Positions 54,486-63,530 of a stretch of 64,000 nucleotides of DNA are shown piece by piece (the stretch's first letter is position 1; every line of letters starts with the position of its first letter). A program made the translations under genes and the position numbers. This DNA is from Egicoccus halophilus (GTDB taxonomy: Bacteria; Actinomycetota; Nitriliruptoria; Nitriliruptorales; Nitriliruptoraceae), in NCBI RefSeq assembly GCF_004300825.1, contig NZ_CP036250.1, positions 1,550,001 to 1,614,000 on the forward strand. Direction: 5' to 3'. The notes below the pieces were generated by a model. It was not told the DNA's origin, did no database searches, and saw nothing but the letters and a program-made list of their open reading frames with translations.

Positions 54486-54590
54486 CCCACGCCGTCGGAC
54501 GGTCGGCGGGCCCTGGACCCGGGCGCGTACGGGTGGGACGTGCCACCGGCCGCCGTCGAGCGCTGACCCGGTCGATCGCGTTCCGGTCGT

Positions 54591-54602
54591 GGGGGTACCC
54601 CC
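54591..54602 (+). promoter_or_regulatory. 12-bp perfect palindrome
   Basis: GGGGGTACCCCC, 100 bp before the acyltransferase start, in the 216-bp gap after the YibE/F gene. Possible operator; no known consensus matched. Confidence 0.25.
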
Positions 54603-54701
54603 GGCAGATCCAGGGGCCAGCCCCCACGTTCGAGGGCCGTCGGTGGGCGGATGCTCACGTCGACGACGCACTGGTGCGTCGCACGACCGGGAGCGACGAC
54701 C

Positions 54702-56054
54702 GTGGCGACGGAACTGGCGACATCCGAGACGGCGGTGGCCGTCGCCGACGGACGTGACCGGGTGGTCGATCTCGTCCGAGCGGCAAGCCTGCTGGTGGTC
54801 GCGCTCGGCCACTGGCTGCTGGCCGGGGTGCAGCTCCACCCCGACGGTGGCATCGCCGTCGAGCACCTGCTCGCCGCGGCCCCGTGGACGCAGTGGTTGA
54901 CCTGGGGGGCGCAGGTCATCGGGTTGTTCATGCTGGCGGGTGCGTTCGCCAACGCCACCAGTTGGCGCTCCCACCGCGTCGCTGGCGGCGGGTACGGCGC
55001 CTGGCTCGCCGGACGGTGGCTACGACTGGTCGTGCCGACGCTGCCGCTGGTCGCCTTCTGGGTGCCGGTCGCCGCCCTCGCCGTCCGTCAGGCACGGCTC
55101 GCCCCGGAGACCCTGCACGAGGCCACGCAGGTCGTCGCGGTGCCGGTGTGGTTCCTCGCCGTCTACGTGCTGCTCGTCGCCGCCACGCCGGCGCTGCTCG
55201 CCTGGCACGACCGGTCCGGCGTCCGCGCGCTCGCGGCGCTGCTCGCCGCCGCCCTGGTCGTCGAGGTCCTCGGCCGGGGCCTCGGGGTGCCGGTCGTCGG
55301 CTGGCTGCAGTTCCCGCTCGTGTGGGGCAGCGTCCACCAGCTCGGGTTCTTCTGGCAGGACGGTCGACTCCGGGCCGCCGGCCGGCGTGTCTGGACGCTG
55401 CTGGCCGGCGTCGGGATCGGCGGGCTGTACCTGATCACCCGGGGTCTCGACCTGTACCCGCTGTCCATGGTGGGGGTGCCCGGCGAGGTCCGCAGCAACA
55501 ACACGCCGCCGAGTCTGGCGATCGTCGTGCTCTCGGTCGGCCACCTCGGCGTGCTGATGCTGGCCCACCGACGCCTGTCGACCTGGCTCGGGCGTCCCCG
55601 GGTGCAACGGGCGACGGCTCGGCTCGGCATGGTGTCGATGACCGTCTACCTGTGGCACCTGACGGCCATGGTCGCCGTGCTCGGCGTGGCGCTGGCGGTG
55701 CCGCCCGGTCGCGAACTGCTGCGCATGCCGGTCGCCTCCGCCGGCTGGTGGGCCACCCGACCCCTCTGGTTCGTCGCCCATGCCGCCGTCACGATCGTCC
55801 TGGCCCGAGCCGTGCTGCCCGTGGAACGGCGCACCGTCGCGGGCGTGCAACGGCTGCGGACGCGTCGACTGGCCCCGGTGCCGGTCGTCGCGTCCACGCT
55901 CGCCGCGTGCGCTGCCCTGGCCACCTTCGCCGGCCGGGGGTTCGTGGTACCGGACGCGCCCGGGCAGCTACCGGTCACCGGTCTGGCGCTCCTCGTCGTC
56001 GCCTGCCTGCTGCTGTGGGGGGCGACGCGATCGGCATCCCGACGCGTCGACTGA
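54702..56054 (+). CDS. Acyltransferase 3-family membrane protein
   Basis: 450 residues, about ten membrane segments. The start RDRVVDLVRAASLLVVALGHW carries the family Arg/His pair (R-x-x-x-x-H), followed by GAQVIGLFMLAGAFANATSW, GRWLRLVVPTLPLVAFWV, WFLAVYVLLVAATPALL and MTVYLWHLTAMVAVLGVALA. Such proteins O-acylate sugars or surface polymers using acyl-CoA from the cytoplasm; the substrate is unknown. GTG at 54702 has GGAG eight bases upstream; an ATG at 54651 is less likely. Confidence 0.88.
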   Translation: MATELATSETAVAVADGRDRVVDLVRAASLLVVALGHWLLAGVQLHPDGGIAVEHLLAAAPWTQWLTWGAQVIGLFMLAGAFANATSWRSHRVAGGGYGAWLAGRWLRLVVPTLPLVAFWVPVAALAVRQARLAPETLHEATQVVAVPVWFLAVYVLLVAATPALLAWHDRSGVRALAALLAAALVVEVLGRGLGVPVVGWLQFPLVWGSVHQLGFFWQDGRLRAAGRRVWTLLAGVGIGGLYLITRGLDLYPLSMVGVPGEVRSNNTPPSLAIVVLSVGHLGVLMLAHRRLSTWLGRPRVQRATARLGMVSMTVYLWHLTAMVAVLGVALAVPPGRELLRMPVASAGWWATRPLWFVAHAAVTIVLARAVLPVERRTVAGVQRLRTRRLAPVPVVASTLAACAALATFAGRGFVVPDAPGQLPVTGLALLVVACLLLWGATRSASRRVD

Positions 56055-56287
56055 ACCGGTCGGGTTCCGCGCGTGCGCCAGACGGGCCCCGGCACCGGCG
56101 ACCCCGTCGCAGCGGCGGGGGCGCGAGCCGACTGGCCGAAAGGGGGGTACCGTCCGCGGCCCCGGGAAGCGCAACCGGAGACGGGTCGGGAGATCGCCCG
56201 TACTCTGCCGGGCCGCGACCTGTCGCGGCGCGTCGAGGCCACGCCGTCCGGGTCCGCCAGCGAGCCAGCACGAGACGGAACAACCTC

Positions 56288-57424
56288 TTGAGCGACGTCA
56301 CTCCCACCTCCGAGTTGTTCGAGCGCGGCGCCTCCCGTGGCTACGTGCTGCTGTCGGAACTCAACGACCTGTTCGACCCGTTGACGATGCCCGACAACTG
56401 GGTCGAGGACACCGCCCAGCGGGCGCGCGACCTCAACATGCAGGTCCTCGACGACCTGGTGGAGGACGCCGACCGTCCCGAGGCGACGCCGCTGTCGGCC
56501 TCCTCGGACTCGGTGCGCCAGTACCTCAACGAGATCGGTCGCACCGATCTGCTCACCCCGGAGCAGGAGGTCGACCTCGCCAAGCGCTACCAGGCCGGTC
56601 TGGCCGCGGCCGCGCTGCTCGGGTCGGGACAGAAGCTGACGCCGCGCCGCAAGGCACAGCTGCGGATGGTCACCCGCGGCGGCGAGCGCGCCAAGGACCA
56701 CATGATCCGGGCGAACCTGCGCCTGGTCGTGTCGGTCGCGCGCAAGTTCCGCGGACGCGGTGTGGACCTGCTGTCGTTGATACAGGAGGGCAACCTCGGG
56801 CTCATCCGAGGGGTCGAGAAGTTCGACCACACCAAGGGCTACAAGTTCTCCACGTACGCGACGTGGTGGATCCGCCAGGCACTGCAGCGCGGTCTGGCGA
56901 ACACCGGCCGCACGGTCCGGCTGCCGGTCCACGTCCACGAGCTGATGGGCAAGGTCCGCTACGCCGAGTTCGCGTTGTTGCAGCAGCTCGGACGGGAGCC
57001 CACCGAGCACGAGATCGCTGCGGAGCTCGGACTGCCGGTCGAGCGTCTGCGTGAGGTCAAGCTCGCTGCCCAGGACGTCGCCTCGCTCGACAAGCCGATC
57101 GGTGAGGACGGCGACGCCACCATGGGTGAGCTCGTCGCTGACGAGGACGCGGTCGACCCGGAGTCGTCGGCCACCGCGGTCCTCGCCAAGCGCGAAGTGG
57201 AGCGGGCGCTGTCGGCGCTGACCGACCGCGAGCGGACCGTGTTGATGCTGCGCTACGGGCTGATGGACGGCGAGGAACACACGCTCGAGGACATCGGGGC
57301 CCAGTTCGGGCTGACCCGCGAACGTATAAGGCAGATCGAGAAGAAGACGCTGACCAAGCTCCGTCACCCGTCGCGTGGGTTCCAGCTGCGCGGTCTGCTC
57401 GACTCCGTCGATGCCCCGAGCTGA
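56288..57424 (+). CDS. RpoD-like sigma-70 factor (second copy, probable primary type)
   Basis: 378 residues. Region 1.2: [20 protein letters not shown]; region 2: [60 protein letters not shown]; region 3: [29 protein letters not shown]; region 4: [20 protein letters not shown] and [20 protein letters not shown]. Closer to canonical RpoD/HrdB in region 2.1 and 4.2 than the copy at 51786. TTG at 56288 has only a weak ribosome site (GACGGAAC). A TACTCT element lies at 56198. The stop codon sits in the loop of the hairpin 57414-57433, the first unit of a 66-bp repeat. Confidence 0.93.
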   Translation: MSDVTPTSELFERGASRGYVLLSELNDLFDPLTMPDNWVEDTAQRARDLNMQVLDDLVEDADRPEATPLSASSDSVRQYLNEIGRTDLLTPEQEVDLAKRYQAGLAAAALLGSGQKLTPRRKAQLRMVTRGGERAKDHMIRANLRLVVSVARKFRGRGVDLLSLIQEGNLGLIRGVEKFDHTKGYKFSTYATWWIRQALQRGLANTGRTVRLPVHVHELMGKVRYAEFALLQQLGREPTEHEIAAELGLPVERLREVKLAAQDVASLDKPIGEDGDATMGELVADEDAVDPESSATAVLAKREVERALSALTDRERTVLMLRYGLMDGEEHTLEDIGAQFGLTRERIRQIEKKTLTKLRHPSRGFQLRGLLDSVDAPS

Positions 57425-57570
57425 CGCTCGGGGGCGGCGGGCGTGCTCGCTCCGCTCCGCGCCGCCGCCGACGTCGATGCCCCGAGCTGACGCTCGGGGG
57501 CGGCGGGCGTGCTCGCTCCGCTCCGCGCCGCCGCCGACGTCGATGCCCCGAGCTGACGCTCGGGGGCCAC
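57407..57570 (+). repeat. 66-bp tandem repeat spanning the sigma stop and dacB start
   Basis: Units begin at 57407, 57473 and 57539 (GTCGATGCCCCGAGCTGACG); the third is partial (~29 bp). Each carries CCCCGAGC-TGAC-GCTCGGGG and a GGCGGCG/CGCCGCC pair. The first unit includes the last codons and stop of the sigma gene. Because 66 is a multiple of 3, the dacB frame stays open through all copies and has an in-frame ATG in each (57411, 57477, 57543). Confidence 0.9.
57414..57433 (+). terminator. Terminator hairpin of the second sigma gene (repeated downstream)
   Basis: CCCCGAGC (57414-57421), loop TGAC holding the stop codon TGA, GCTCGGGG (57426-57433). Identical hairpins recur in the next two repeat units. 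Confidence 0.5.
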
Positions 57571-59474
57571 GGCGGTGGGTTTCCCCGCGCGGTCGGGCGT
57601 CGGGCCCGGTGACCGCGCTCGTGCTCGTCGGGGCGCTGCTGCTCGGTGCCTGCTCACCTGACGGCGACGCACCCGCGCCGGCCTCGCCGCCGGAGGCGCC
57701 GGCATCGCCGGAGGCGGCTCGCCCGGCCGAGCCGGAGGTGGCCCCGGTCCCGGCCGAGCCCGAGTCGGTGCCGGATCCACCGCCACCGCCACCACCGGAG
57801 TCCCGCGACCGGTTGGTCGCGCAGCTCGAGCTGCTGATCGCCGGCGCCGTCGAAACGCTGGACGGTGCGGACCTGGCGGTGCTGGTCACCGACGCCCACG
57901 GCCGCGAGGTCGCGGCGCACGAGGCGGACCGGGACGTGCTGCCGGCCAGCACGCTCAAGATCGTCACCGCCGCCGCGGCGCTCACCACGCTCGGCGCCGA
58001 CCACCGCCTGCGCACACGGGTCGACGCGACCGCCCCGATCGGACCGGACGGGACGTTGGACGGCGATCTCGTGCTGGTCGGGTCGGGTGACCCGACGCTC
58101 GCGACGCCCGAGTACGGGCGCTGGATCTACCCGGCGCGGCCGCGCACCCCGCTCGAGTCGCTCGCCGACCAGCTCGTCGAGGCCGGACTGCGACGGGTGA
58201 CCGGGAACGTGCGCGGCATCGCTCCGGGGTACGCCGACCCCGTCGGTGCCGAGGGCTGGCGGCCCAGCTACTTCGCCGACTTCGACGCCCGCTACATCAG
58301 CGGACTCACCGTCGACGGCGGCCTGGCCACCTCGATCCGCTGGCCGCACCTCGACGCCGAGCGGGCCGAGCAGGTGGCGGTGTCGGACGGGGACACGGAC
58401 ACGGACACGGAACTCGACCGCGTGAGCATCCCGCTGATCGGCACCCGCGAGCAGATCGAGGAGCGCCTCGCCGGCCTGGACCCGCCGCTGGCGCGCGTCG
58501 AGCTCGCCCCCGACCCGCGGTTGCAGGCGGCCAGGGAGTTGCGTCGCCTGCTCGTCGAACGTGAGGTGGTGGTCGACGGCGAGGCGCACGCCGCTCGCCG
58601 GCTCGCGGCCCACGAACGCGGACTGGCGGAGGTCGCCAGTCCACCGCTGGTCGACATCCTGCGCTTCGCGGTCCAGCGCAGCGACAACCACCTCACCGAC
58701 CACCTGTTCCACGTCGTCGGCCGCGAGCGCACCGGAGGCGCCGGCTGGGAGCGTTCGGAACGCGCGGTCAAGGCCGCGCTCGACGAGCTCGGCGTGGACC
58801 ACTCCGGCGCGGCCTTCGCCGACGGTTCCGGGCTCTCGCGCGACGACCGCGTCACGGCCCGGCTGCTGGTCGACCTCGACCGCACCATGTGGAGCGGCGA
58901 GCAGACCGTCACCTGGGCCTCCCTGCAGGCCGTGATGGGGGAGAGCGGGACGCTGCAGCGTCGGTTGCGGGGCACGCCGGCGGCCGGACGCTTCTTCGGC
59001 AAGACCGGGACGTTGAGCGACGTGCTCAGCCTCTCCGGTGCCGTGGTCGGCGACGACGGCAGCCGCTACCACCTCGCCGTCATCGGCAACGACGCCGAGC
59101 GCGGCCGGTGGCTCGTACGCACGCTGATGGACGAGGTGGTCCTGCTGCTGGCCGCCGACGTGCAGCAGTGCGAGGTGCGGCAACCGGCCGTCGGTGACGA
59201 CGTCCGGATGGCACCGCAGGACGCCGAGAGCGATGCGCGCGCCGACGGGGACGAGGGCGGGGCGGGCGACGAGGGCGACGAGGGCGAAGCGGGCCACGAG
59301 GGTGGGGCCAGCGCGGAGGACGAGGCTCCGGTCGACGACGCCGCCGACGCCGACCCCGACGCCGACGTCGACGCCGACGTCGACGTCGACGCCGACGCCG
59401 ACCCCGACGGCGATGTGGACGCCGGACCGCCGGCCGGCCCGCTCGGCGTGCCGCCCGTCGTCGTGCGCTGCTGA
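57543..59474 (+). CDS. dacB: D-alanyl-D-alanine carboxypeptidase/endopeptidase, PBP4 type, lipoprotein
   Basis: About 643 residues. A lipoprotein signal with ALLLGACS (Cys37) and a Pro/Glu-rich stalk precede the S13 peptidase: Ser136-Thr-Leu-Lys139 in LPASTLKIVTAAAAL, SDN in QRSDNHLTDHLF and KTG in FFGKTGTLSDVLSL. It trims or cuts peptidoglycan cross-links outside the membrane. The last ~85 residues are very acidic (DADPDADVDADVD, PDGDVDAG), with D-x-D-x-D-G spacing like calcium-binding repeats. Start uncertain: in-frame ATGs at 57411, 57477 and 57543 sit in the repeat; a GTG at 57609 would leave no basic residues before the signal core. No start has a ribosome site. Confidence 0.88.
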   Translation: MPRADARGPRRWVSPRGRASGPVTALVLVGALLLGACSPDGDAPAPASPPEAPASPEAARPAEPEVAPVPAEPESVPDPPPPPPPESRDRLVAQLELLIAGAVETLDGADLAVLVTDAHGREVAAHEADRDVLPASTLKIVTAAAALTTLGADHRLRTRVDATAPIGPDGTLDGDLVLVGSGDPTLATPEYGRWIYPARPRTPLESLADQLVEAGLRRVTGNVRGIAPGYADPVGAEGWRPSYFADFDARYISGLTVDGGLATSIRWPHLDAERAEQVAVSDGDTDTDTELDRVSIPLIGTREQIEERLAGLDPPLARVELAPDPRLQAARELRRLLVEREVVVDGEAHAARRLAAHERGLAEVASPPLVDILRFAVQRSDNHLTDHLFHVVGRERTGGAGWERSERAVKAALDELGVDHSGAAFADGSGLSRDDRVTARLLVDLDRTMWSGEQTVTWASLQAVMGESGTLQRRLRGTPAAGRFFGKTGTLSDVLSLSGAVVGDDGSRYHLAVIGNDAERGRWLVRTLMDEVVLLLAADVQQCEVRQPAVGDDVRMAPQDAESDARADGDEGGAGDEGDEGEAGHEGGASAEDEAPVDDAADADPDADVDADVDVDADADPDGDVDAGPPAGPLGVPPVVVRC

Positions 59475-59620
59475 GTTCCTCCACCGGAACGCCGTTCAGC
59501 CCATCGAGCGTTTGGCGCGCGAGCGGGTACGCACCGCGCGCCACCCGATACGGGCCCGTGGTGGTCGAGCGTTTACGGTGATCCGGCGCGGTGGGTCGGA
59601 GCGACGAAACGAGAACGAGC

Positions 59621-60595
59621 GTGGCGACACAGTCCGTGGACCTGACCATCATCGGCGCCGGACCGGCCGGCCTCTACGCGGCGTACTACGCCGGGTTCCG
59701 GGGCATGCGCACGGCGGTGGTCGACTCGCTGCCCGAACCGGGTGGGCAGGTCGCCGCGCTGTATCCGGAGAAGCTGATCTACGACGTCGCCGGCTTCCCC
59801 GCCATCAAGGGCCAGGAGCTCATCGAGCGTTGCGTCGAGCAGGCCGCCGCCTACGACCCCGCCTACGTGCTGGGTCACCGGGCCGAGACGTTGACCCGGC
59901 ACGACGACGGCTCGTTCACGATCGGCACGCACAAGGGCGAGCAGGTGTCGACCAGGTCGGTGCTGATCACCGGGGGCATCGGCACCTTCACGCCCCGACC
60001 GCTGCCGGACGCGGCCGAGTTCGAGGGACGCGGGCTGGTGTACTTCGTCCGCGAACTCGAGACGATGCGGGACCTCGACGTGCTGATCGTCGGCGGTGGT
60101 GACAGCGCGGTGGACTGGGCGCTCAACCTCGAGGGCATCGCCCGTTCGATCACGCTGATCCACCGGCGCGACCGCTTCCGCGCCCACGAGGACTCGGTCC
60201 AGAAGCTGTACGCCTCGTCGGTACGCGTGCTCACGTTCACCGAGGTCGCGCAGCTGCGTGGCGCCGACCGGCTCGAGGAGGCGACGGTCTTCTCCAACAA
60301 GACCGACGAGCGGGAGACGATCAAGGTGCAGGCGGTCGTCGCCGCGCTCGGTTTCACCTCCGACCTCGGTCCGCTCAAGTCGTGGGACATCGAGATCGAC
60401 GGTCGGCACGTGCTCGTCGACACGCGGATGCAGACCTCGATCGAGGGGGTCTTCGCCGCCGGGGACATCACCGAGTACGAGGGCAAGGTGCGCCTGATCG
60501 CGGTCGGTTTCGGTGAGGCGGCGACCGCCGTCAACAACGCGGCGGTCTACATCGACCCCGCCGCGCGGGTCTTCCCGGGGCACAGCTCCGGCTGA
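59621..60595 (+). CDS. Ferredoxin-NADP+ reductase, thioredoxin-reductase-like type
   Basis: 324 residues. DLTIIGAGPAGLYAAYYAGF binds FAD, LPEPGGQVAALYPEKLIYDV follows, LIVGGGDSAVDWALNL binds NADPH, and VFAAGDITEYEGKVRLIAVG closes the fold. Where thioredoxin reductase has CxxC there is none, so it is the FNR type that moves electrons between NADPH and ferredoxin. GTG at 59621 gives the family start MATQSVDLTIIGAG; ribosome site weak. A TACGGT element is at ~59575. The upstream GTG at 59591 is possible. Confidence 0.9.
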   Translation: MATQSVDLTIIGAGPAGLYAAYYAGFRGMRTAVVDSLPEPGGQVAALYPEKLIYDVAGFPAIKGQELIERCVEQAAAYDPAYVLGHRAETLTRHDDGSFTIGTHKGEQVSTRSVLITGGIGTFTPRPLPDAAEFEGRGLVYFVRELETMRDLDVLIVGGGDSAVDWALNLEGIARSITLIHRRDRFRAHEDSVQKLYASSVRVLTFTEVAQLRGADRLEEATVFSNKTDERETIKVQAVVAALGFTSDLGPLKSWDIEIDGRHVLVDTRMQTSIEGVFAAGDITEYEGKVRLIAVGFGEAATAVNNAAVYIDPAARVFPGHSSG

Positions 60596-60634
60596 GCGCC
60601 GGTCGTCGTCCGCCTCCCGCGCACGAACGACATC

Positions 60635-61531
60635 TCAGAGGCGTTCGATCGCCACGATCCGCTGCCTGGCGCCGTAGGTCGGCGCGCGCACCCCGGTCGC
60701 CAGCAGCAGGCGCACGACCCGCCCGCGGTGCCCGGCGAAGGGAGCCAGCAGTTCGAGCATGCGCTCGTCGGTCGCGCGCGGTTCACCGGCCAGGGCCCAC
60801 GCGACCTGGTTCTTGACGTGGAAGTCGCCGACCTCGACCTGGTCCGGGTCGCCCGTGGCGATGCGCAGCACGAGTGCCGCCGTCCAGGGACCCAGGCCCC
60901 GGATCCCGCAGATCGTCTCGCCCGCGGCATGTCCGGGACGCGTCAACGCCGCCTGGATGCGCTCGGCGGACCGCGCGGCCGCGACGATCGCCTCGGCACG
61001 GTGGCGTTCGACGCCGAAGCGGTGATAGGCCCAGTAGGGCAGTGCGGCGAGCACGTCGGGGGCCGGGTGCAGCCGCAGGTCGTAGGGACCGGGCGCCGCC
61101 TCCCCGTGGGCCCGTACCAGTCGCGTCCAACTGCGGGCCGCCTCGATCGAGGTCACGCGCTGGGCGAGGATGGTGGGCACGAGCCCGTCCCACGCGACGC
61201 CCGTGCGGCCCAGTCGGAGGCCGGGACGGCGGTGCGCCGCACGCGCCACGTGCGGGTGCAGTTCGGGCCGGAAGCCCGTGCGGTCGTCGTCCGCACCGAT
61301 CAGTGCCGGGGCGCGATCGAGCAGCCACGCGGCTCCGGGGCCCCAGGCGCGGGCGACGAACCCGTCATCGCCCGCGCGCGTGACCTCGATCGTTCCGGGT
61401 CCGTCGGGGGTCCGGGTGCAACGGGCGACCCCGGTCGCCCGCAGGCGGATGGTCGGATCCTGCGCCGAGTGCACCAGCGGACGCAGGGACGTCAGCAGGT
61501 CGAGGGGGCCGGGGACCGAGAAGCGCCGCAT
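60635..61531 (-). CDS. HhH-GPD DNA glycosylase (AlkA-like 3-methyladenine glycosylase family)
   Basis: 298 residues. The helix-hairpin-helix is CGIRGLGPWTAALVLRIATG, followed by the GPD-type loop QVEVGDFHVKNQVAWAL with the catalytic Asp of GDF. Before it lie GLVPTILAQRVTSIEAARSW and PYWAYHRFGVERHRAEAI. It removes alkylated or otherwise damaged bases. The N-terminal 110 residues are a beta-rich AlkA-type domain with Arg/Asp blocks. ATG at 61531; the ribosome site is weak. Convergent with the FNR gene. Confidence 0.88.
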   Translation of the reverse strand: MRRFSVPGPLDLLTSLRPLVHSAQDPTIRLRATGVARCTRTPDGPGTIEVTRAGDDGFVARAWGPGAAWLLDRAPALIGADDDRTGFRPELHPHVARAAHRRPGLRLGRTGVAWDGLVPTILAQRVTSIEAARSWTRLVRAHGEAAPGPYDLRLHPAPDVLAALPYWAYHRFGVERHRAEAIVAAARSAERIQAALTRPGHAAGETICGIRGLGPWTAALVLRIATGDPDQVEVGDFHVKNQVAWALAGEPRATDERMLELLAPFAGHRGRVVRLLLATGVRAPTYGARQRIVAIERL

Positions 61532-61560
61532 CCGTCGGACGGTACCTCGACCATGCGCCG

Positions 61561-61586
61561 CGCCCGACGCCTTCGGGCGTCGGGCG
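61561..61586 (-). terminator. Hairpin after the peroxiredoxin gene
   Basis: CGCCCGACGCC (61561-61571), loop TTCG, GGCGTCGGGCG (61576-61586), a perfect 11-bp stem beyond the peroxiredoxin stop at 61608. No T-run. Confidence 0.6.
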
Positions 61587-61607
61587 AGGTGGTGTCCCGA
61601 GAGCCGG

Positions 61608-62240
61608 TCAGGCGGTCGGGTCGTCGACGTAGCGCAGGTACGGGCGCTTGGCCTCGAAGTTCTCGAACCGCTCCTTGGCGTCCTCGTCGGAGACGGCCGG
61701 GGTGACGATGACGCGGTCACCCTTGGTCCAGTTCGCCGGCGTCGCCAGGCCCTGGGTCGAGGTGAGCTGCAGCGAGTCGAGGACGCGGATCAGCTCGTCG
61801 AAGTTCCGGCCCGTGGCGGCCGGGTAGGTCAGCGTGAGCTTGATCTTGTTGTCGGGTCCGACGACGAACACCGAGCGCACCGTGGCGGTGTCGTCGGCGT
61901 TGGGGTGCACCATGTCGTACAGGTCGGCGACCTTGCGCTCCGGGTCGGCGATGAGCGGGAAGTTCAGGGCCGTGCCCTGGGTCTCCTCGATGTCCTTGTC
62001 CCAGCCCTCGTGGTCCTCGAGCGGACTCACGGACAGGCCGATGACCTTCACGCCGCGCTTGTCGAACTCGTCCTTGAGGTTGGCGACGGCACCGAGCTCG
62101 GTGGTGCAGACCGGGGTGTAGTCCTTCGGGTGGCTGAACAGCACCGCCCAGTCGTCGCCCTTCCAGTCGTGGAAGTTGAGCTCACCCTCGGTGGTGGGAG
62201 CGGTGAAGTTCGGGGCCTCGTCTCCGAGTCGGATGGCCAC
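61608..62240 (-). CDS. 1-Cys peroxiredoxin (Prx6 type)
   Basis: 210 residues. The peroxidatic Cys45 is in HPKDYTPVCTTEL; no other Cys exists, so it is a true 1-Cys enzyme needing an outside thiol. The long C-terminus (FDELIRVLDSLQLTSTQGLA, TPANWTKGDRVIVTPAVSDE, PYLRYVDDP) is the Prx6 extension. It reduces hydrogen peroxide and organic peroxides. GTG at 62240 has AAGGA six to seven bases upstream. A perfect 11-bp hairpin follows the gene. Confidence 0.95.
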   Translation of the reverse strand: MAIRLGDEAPNFTAPTTEGELNFHDWKGDDWAVLFSHPKDYTPVCTTELGAVANLKDEFDKRGVKVIGLSVSPLEDHEGWDKDIEETQGTALNFPLIADPERKVADLYDMVHPNADDTATVRSVFVVGPDNKIKLTLTYPAATGRNFDELIRVLDSLQLTSTQGLATPANWTKGDRVIVTPAVSDEDAKERFENFEAKRPYLRYVDDPTA

Positions 62241-62433
62241 AGCTGGTCCTTCCTGGTAGGGAACCCGTTGTCGAAGGCGACGTCGGGGGCCGGACACCTC
62301 TGGTCCGGGGCACCGACCGCAGTGGTCGGGCGCGTCGCCGACGACCGTACGGAGCGGTGCCCGGCGATCGCGCGACGTCGAAGTGCCAACCGTGCAAACC
62401 GCCCCGGGTCACCGGTCAGCGGGAGGGCCGCCC

Positions 62434-63438
62434 TCAGAACAGGCTGACCTGCTCACCGGACACCGGCGAGGTGGTCACCGGGGTGGGCGCGGCCGCGGCG
62501 AAGGCACCGACCAGGTCGTCGGGATCCGACGGGATCGGCGGGAGTGGCGGTGGCGGCGGCGTGGTGACGGCACGGACGAAGCGACGGGCGGCCGCGTACA
62601 GACCGAGACCGTCCATCGTGGCCTCGACCCGGCGGTGGTCGACGCCGGCGGCCACGGCGCCCTCGACGTCGACGGACAGGTGGGGGATCGGCGCCATCAG
62701 CTCGAGGTTGCGCAGCACGCGGTCGCGACTGGAACGCAGCGCCGCCTCGACCCGCGGGGCCAGATGTTGCAGCGCGTCGTACATGGCCAGGACGCTGCCG
62801 TAGTCGCGCACCAGACGGGCCGCCATCTTCGGGCCGATGCCGGTGGCGCCCGCCAGACCGTCGGACGGGTCACCGCGCAGCGCGGCGAGGTCGGTGTAAC
62901 CGGCGGGCGGCACGCCGTACTCGTCCTGCACGGCGGCCTCGTCGTAGACCTTGAGGTCGGCGAAGGTCGCGCGTGGACGCAGCAGCCGGGTGTTCGGCCC
63001 CACCAGCGCGGTCAGGTCCCGGTCGGAGCTGAGCACGTCACAGGGCCACCCGCGTTCGGCGCAGGTGTCCACCGTGGCGGCGAGCAGGTCGTCGGCCTCG
63101 GCACCGTGGATCTCGGCGACGGTGAACCCGCAGTCGCGCAGATGGCCACGCAACGCCTGGAGGTGACCGGGCAGGTCGGGGTGCGTGGCGGCGCGATTGG
63201 CCTTGTACTCGGGATGGTCGAGCTTGCGCTGGTTGGTCGGGTGGTCGAAGCCGACCACGACCGCGTCGTAGGGACCCTCGATCCAGGCGGAGGCGAGCAT
63301 CCCGACCACCGCACCGGTCACGAACGGGATCGACCATCCCTCGCGTTCGGCCTCCGCGCGAGCGCTGTGGAAGCCCCGGTGCCCGAGGGAGTTGCCGTCC
63401 ACGGCGAGGACGCGGGGCGACGCGGGAGGAGGGGGCAC
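62434..63438 (-). CDS. 5'-3' exonuclease (FEN/PolA-N-terminal-like) with beta-clamp motif
   Basis: 334 residues. VLAVDGNSLGHRGFHSA, VVGFDHPTNQRKLDHPEYKA, EIHGAEADDLLAATVDTCAE, VLSSDRDLTALVGPNTRLL, and GDPSDGLAGATGIGPKMAAR form the metal-binding Asp/Glu set and helix-hairpin-helix of 5'-3' exonucleases. There is no polymerase domain, so it is a free-standing flap nuclease for repair or Okazaki fragments. A Pro-rich linker (TTPPPPPLPPIPS) leads to the very last residues GEQVSLF, where Q-V-S-L-F is a clamp-binding pentapeptide. GTG at 63438 has AGGA six bases upstream. Confidence 0.9.
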   Translation of the reverse strand: MPPPPASPRVLAVDGNSLGHRGFHSARAEAEREGWSIPFVTGAVVGMLASAWIEGPYDAVVVGFDHPTNQRKLDHPEYKANRAATHPDLPGHLQALRGHLRDCGFTVAEIHGAEADDLLAATVDTCAERGWPCDVLSSDRDLTALVGPNTRLLRPRATFADLKVYDEAAVQDEYGVPPAGYTDLAALRGDPSDGLAGATGIGPKMAARLVRDYGSVLAMYDALQHLAPRVEAALRSSRDRVLRNLELMAPIPHLSVDVEGAVAAGVDHRRVEATMDGLGLYAAARRFVRAVTTPPPPPLPPIPSDPDDLVGAFAAAAPTPVTTSPVSGEQVSLF

Positions 63439-63530
63439 GGCGGGTCCTGGCGGTCGTGACGTCGGAGCCGACGGTAGCGAACCAGTAGCCTCGTTCCGTC
63501 CAGGATCGCCGCGAGCCAGAAGGAGAACGG

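Noticed and set aside
51432-54974. An 1180-codon open frame on the minus strand
   Set aside because: It is antisense to the first sigma gene and the YibE/F gene; composition is biased and no motif is visible.
56055-56287. A riboswitch before the second sigma gene
   Set aside because: The leader is G-rich and may fold, but I could not match it to the conserved core of any known class.
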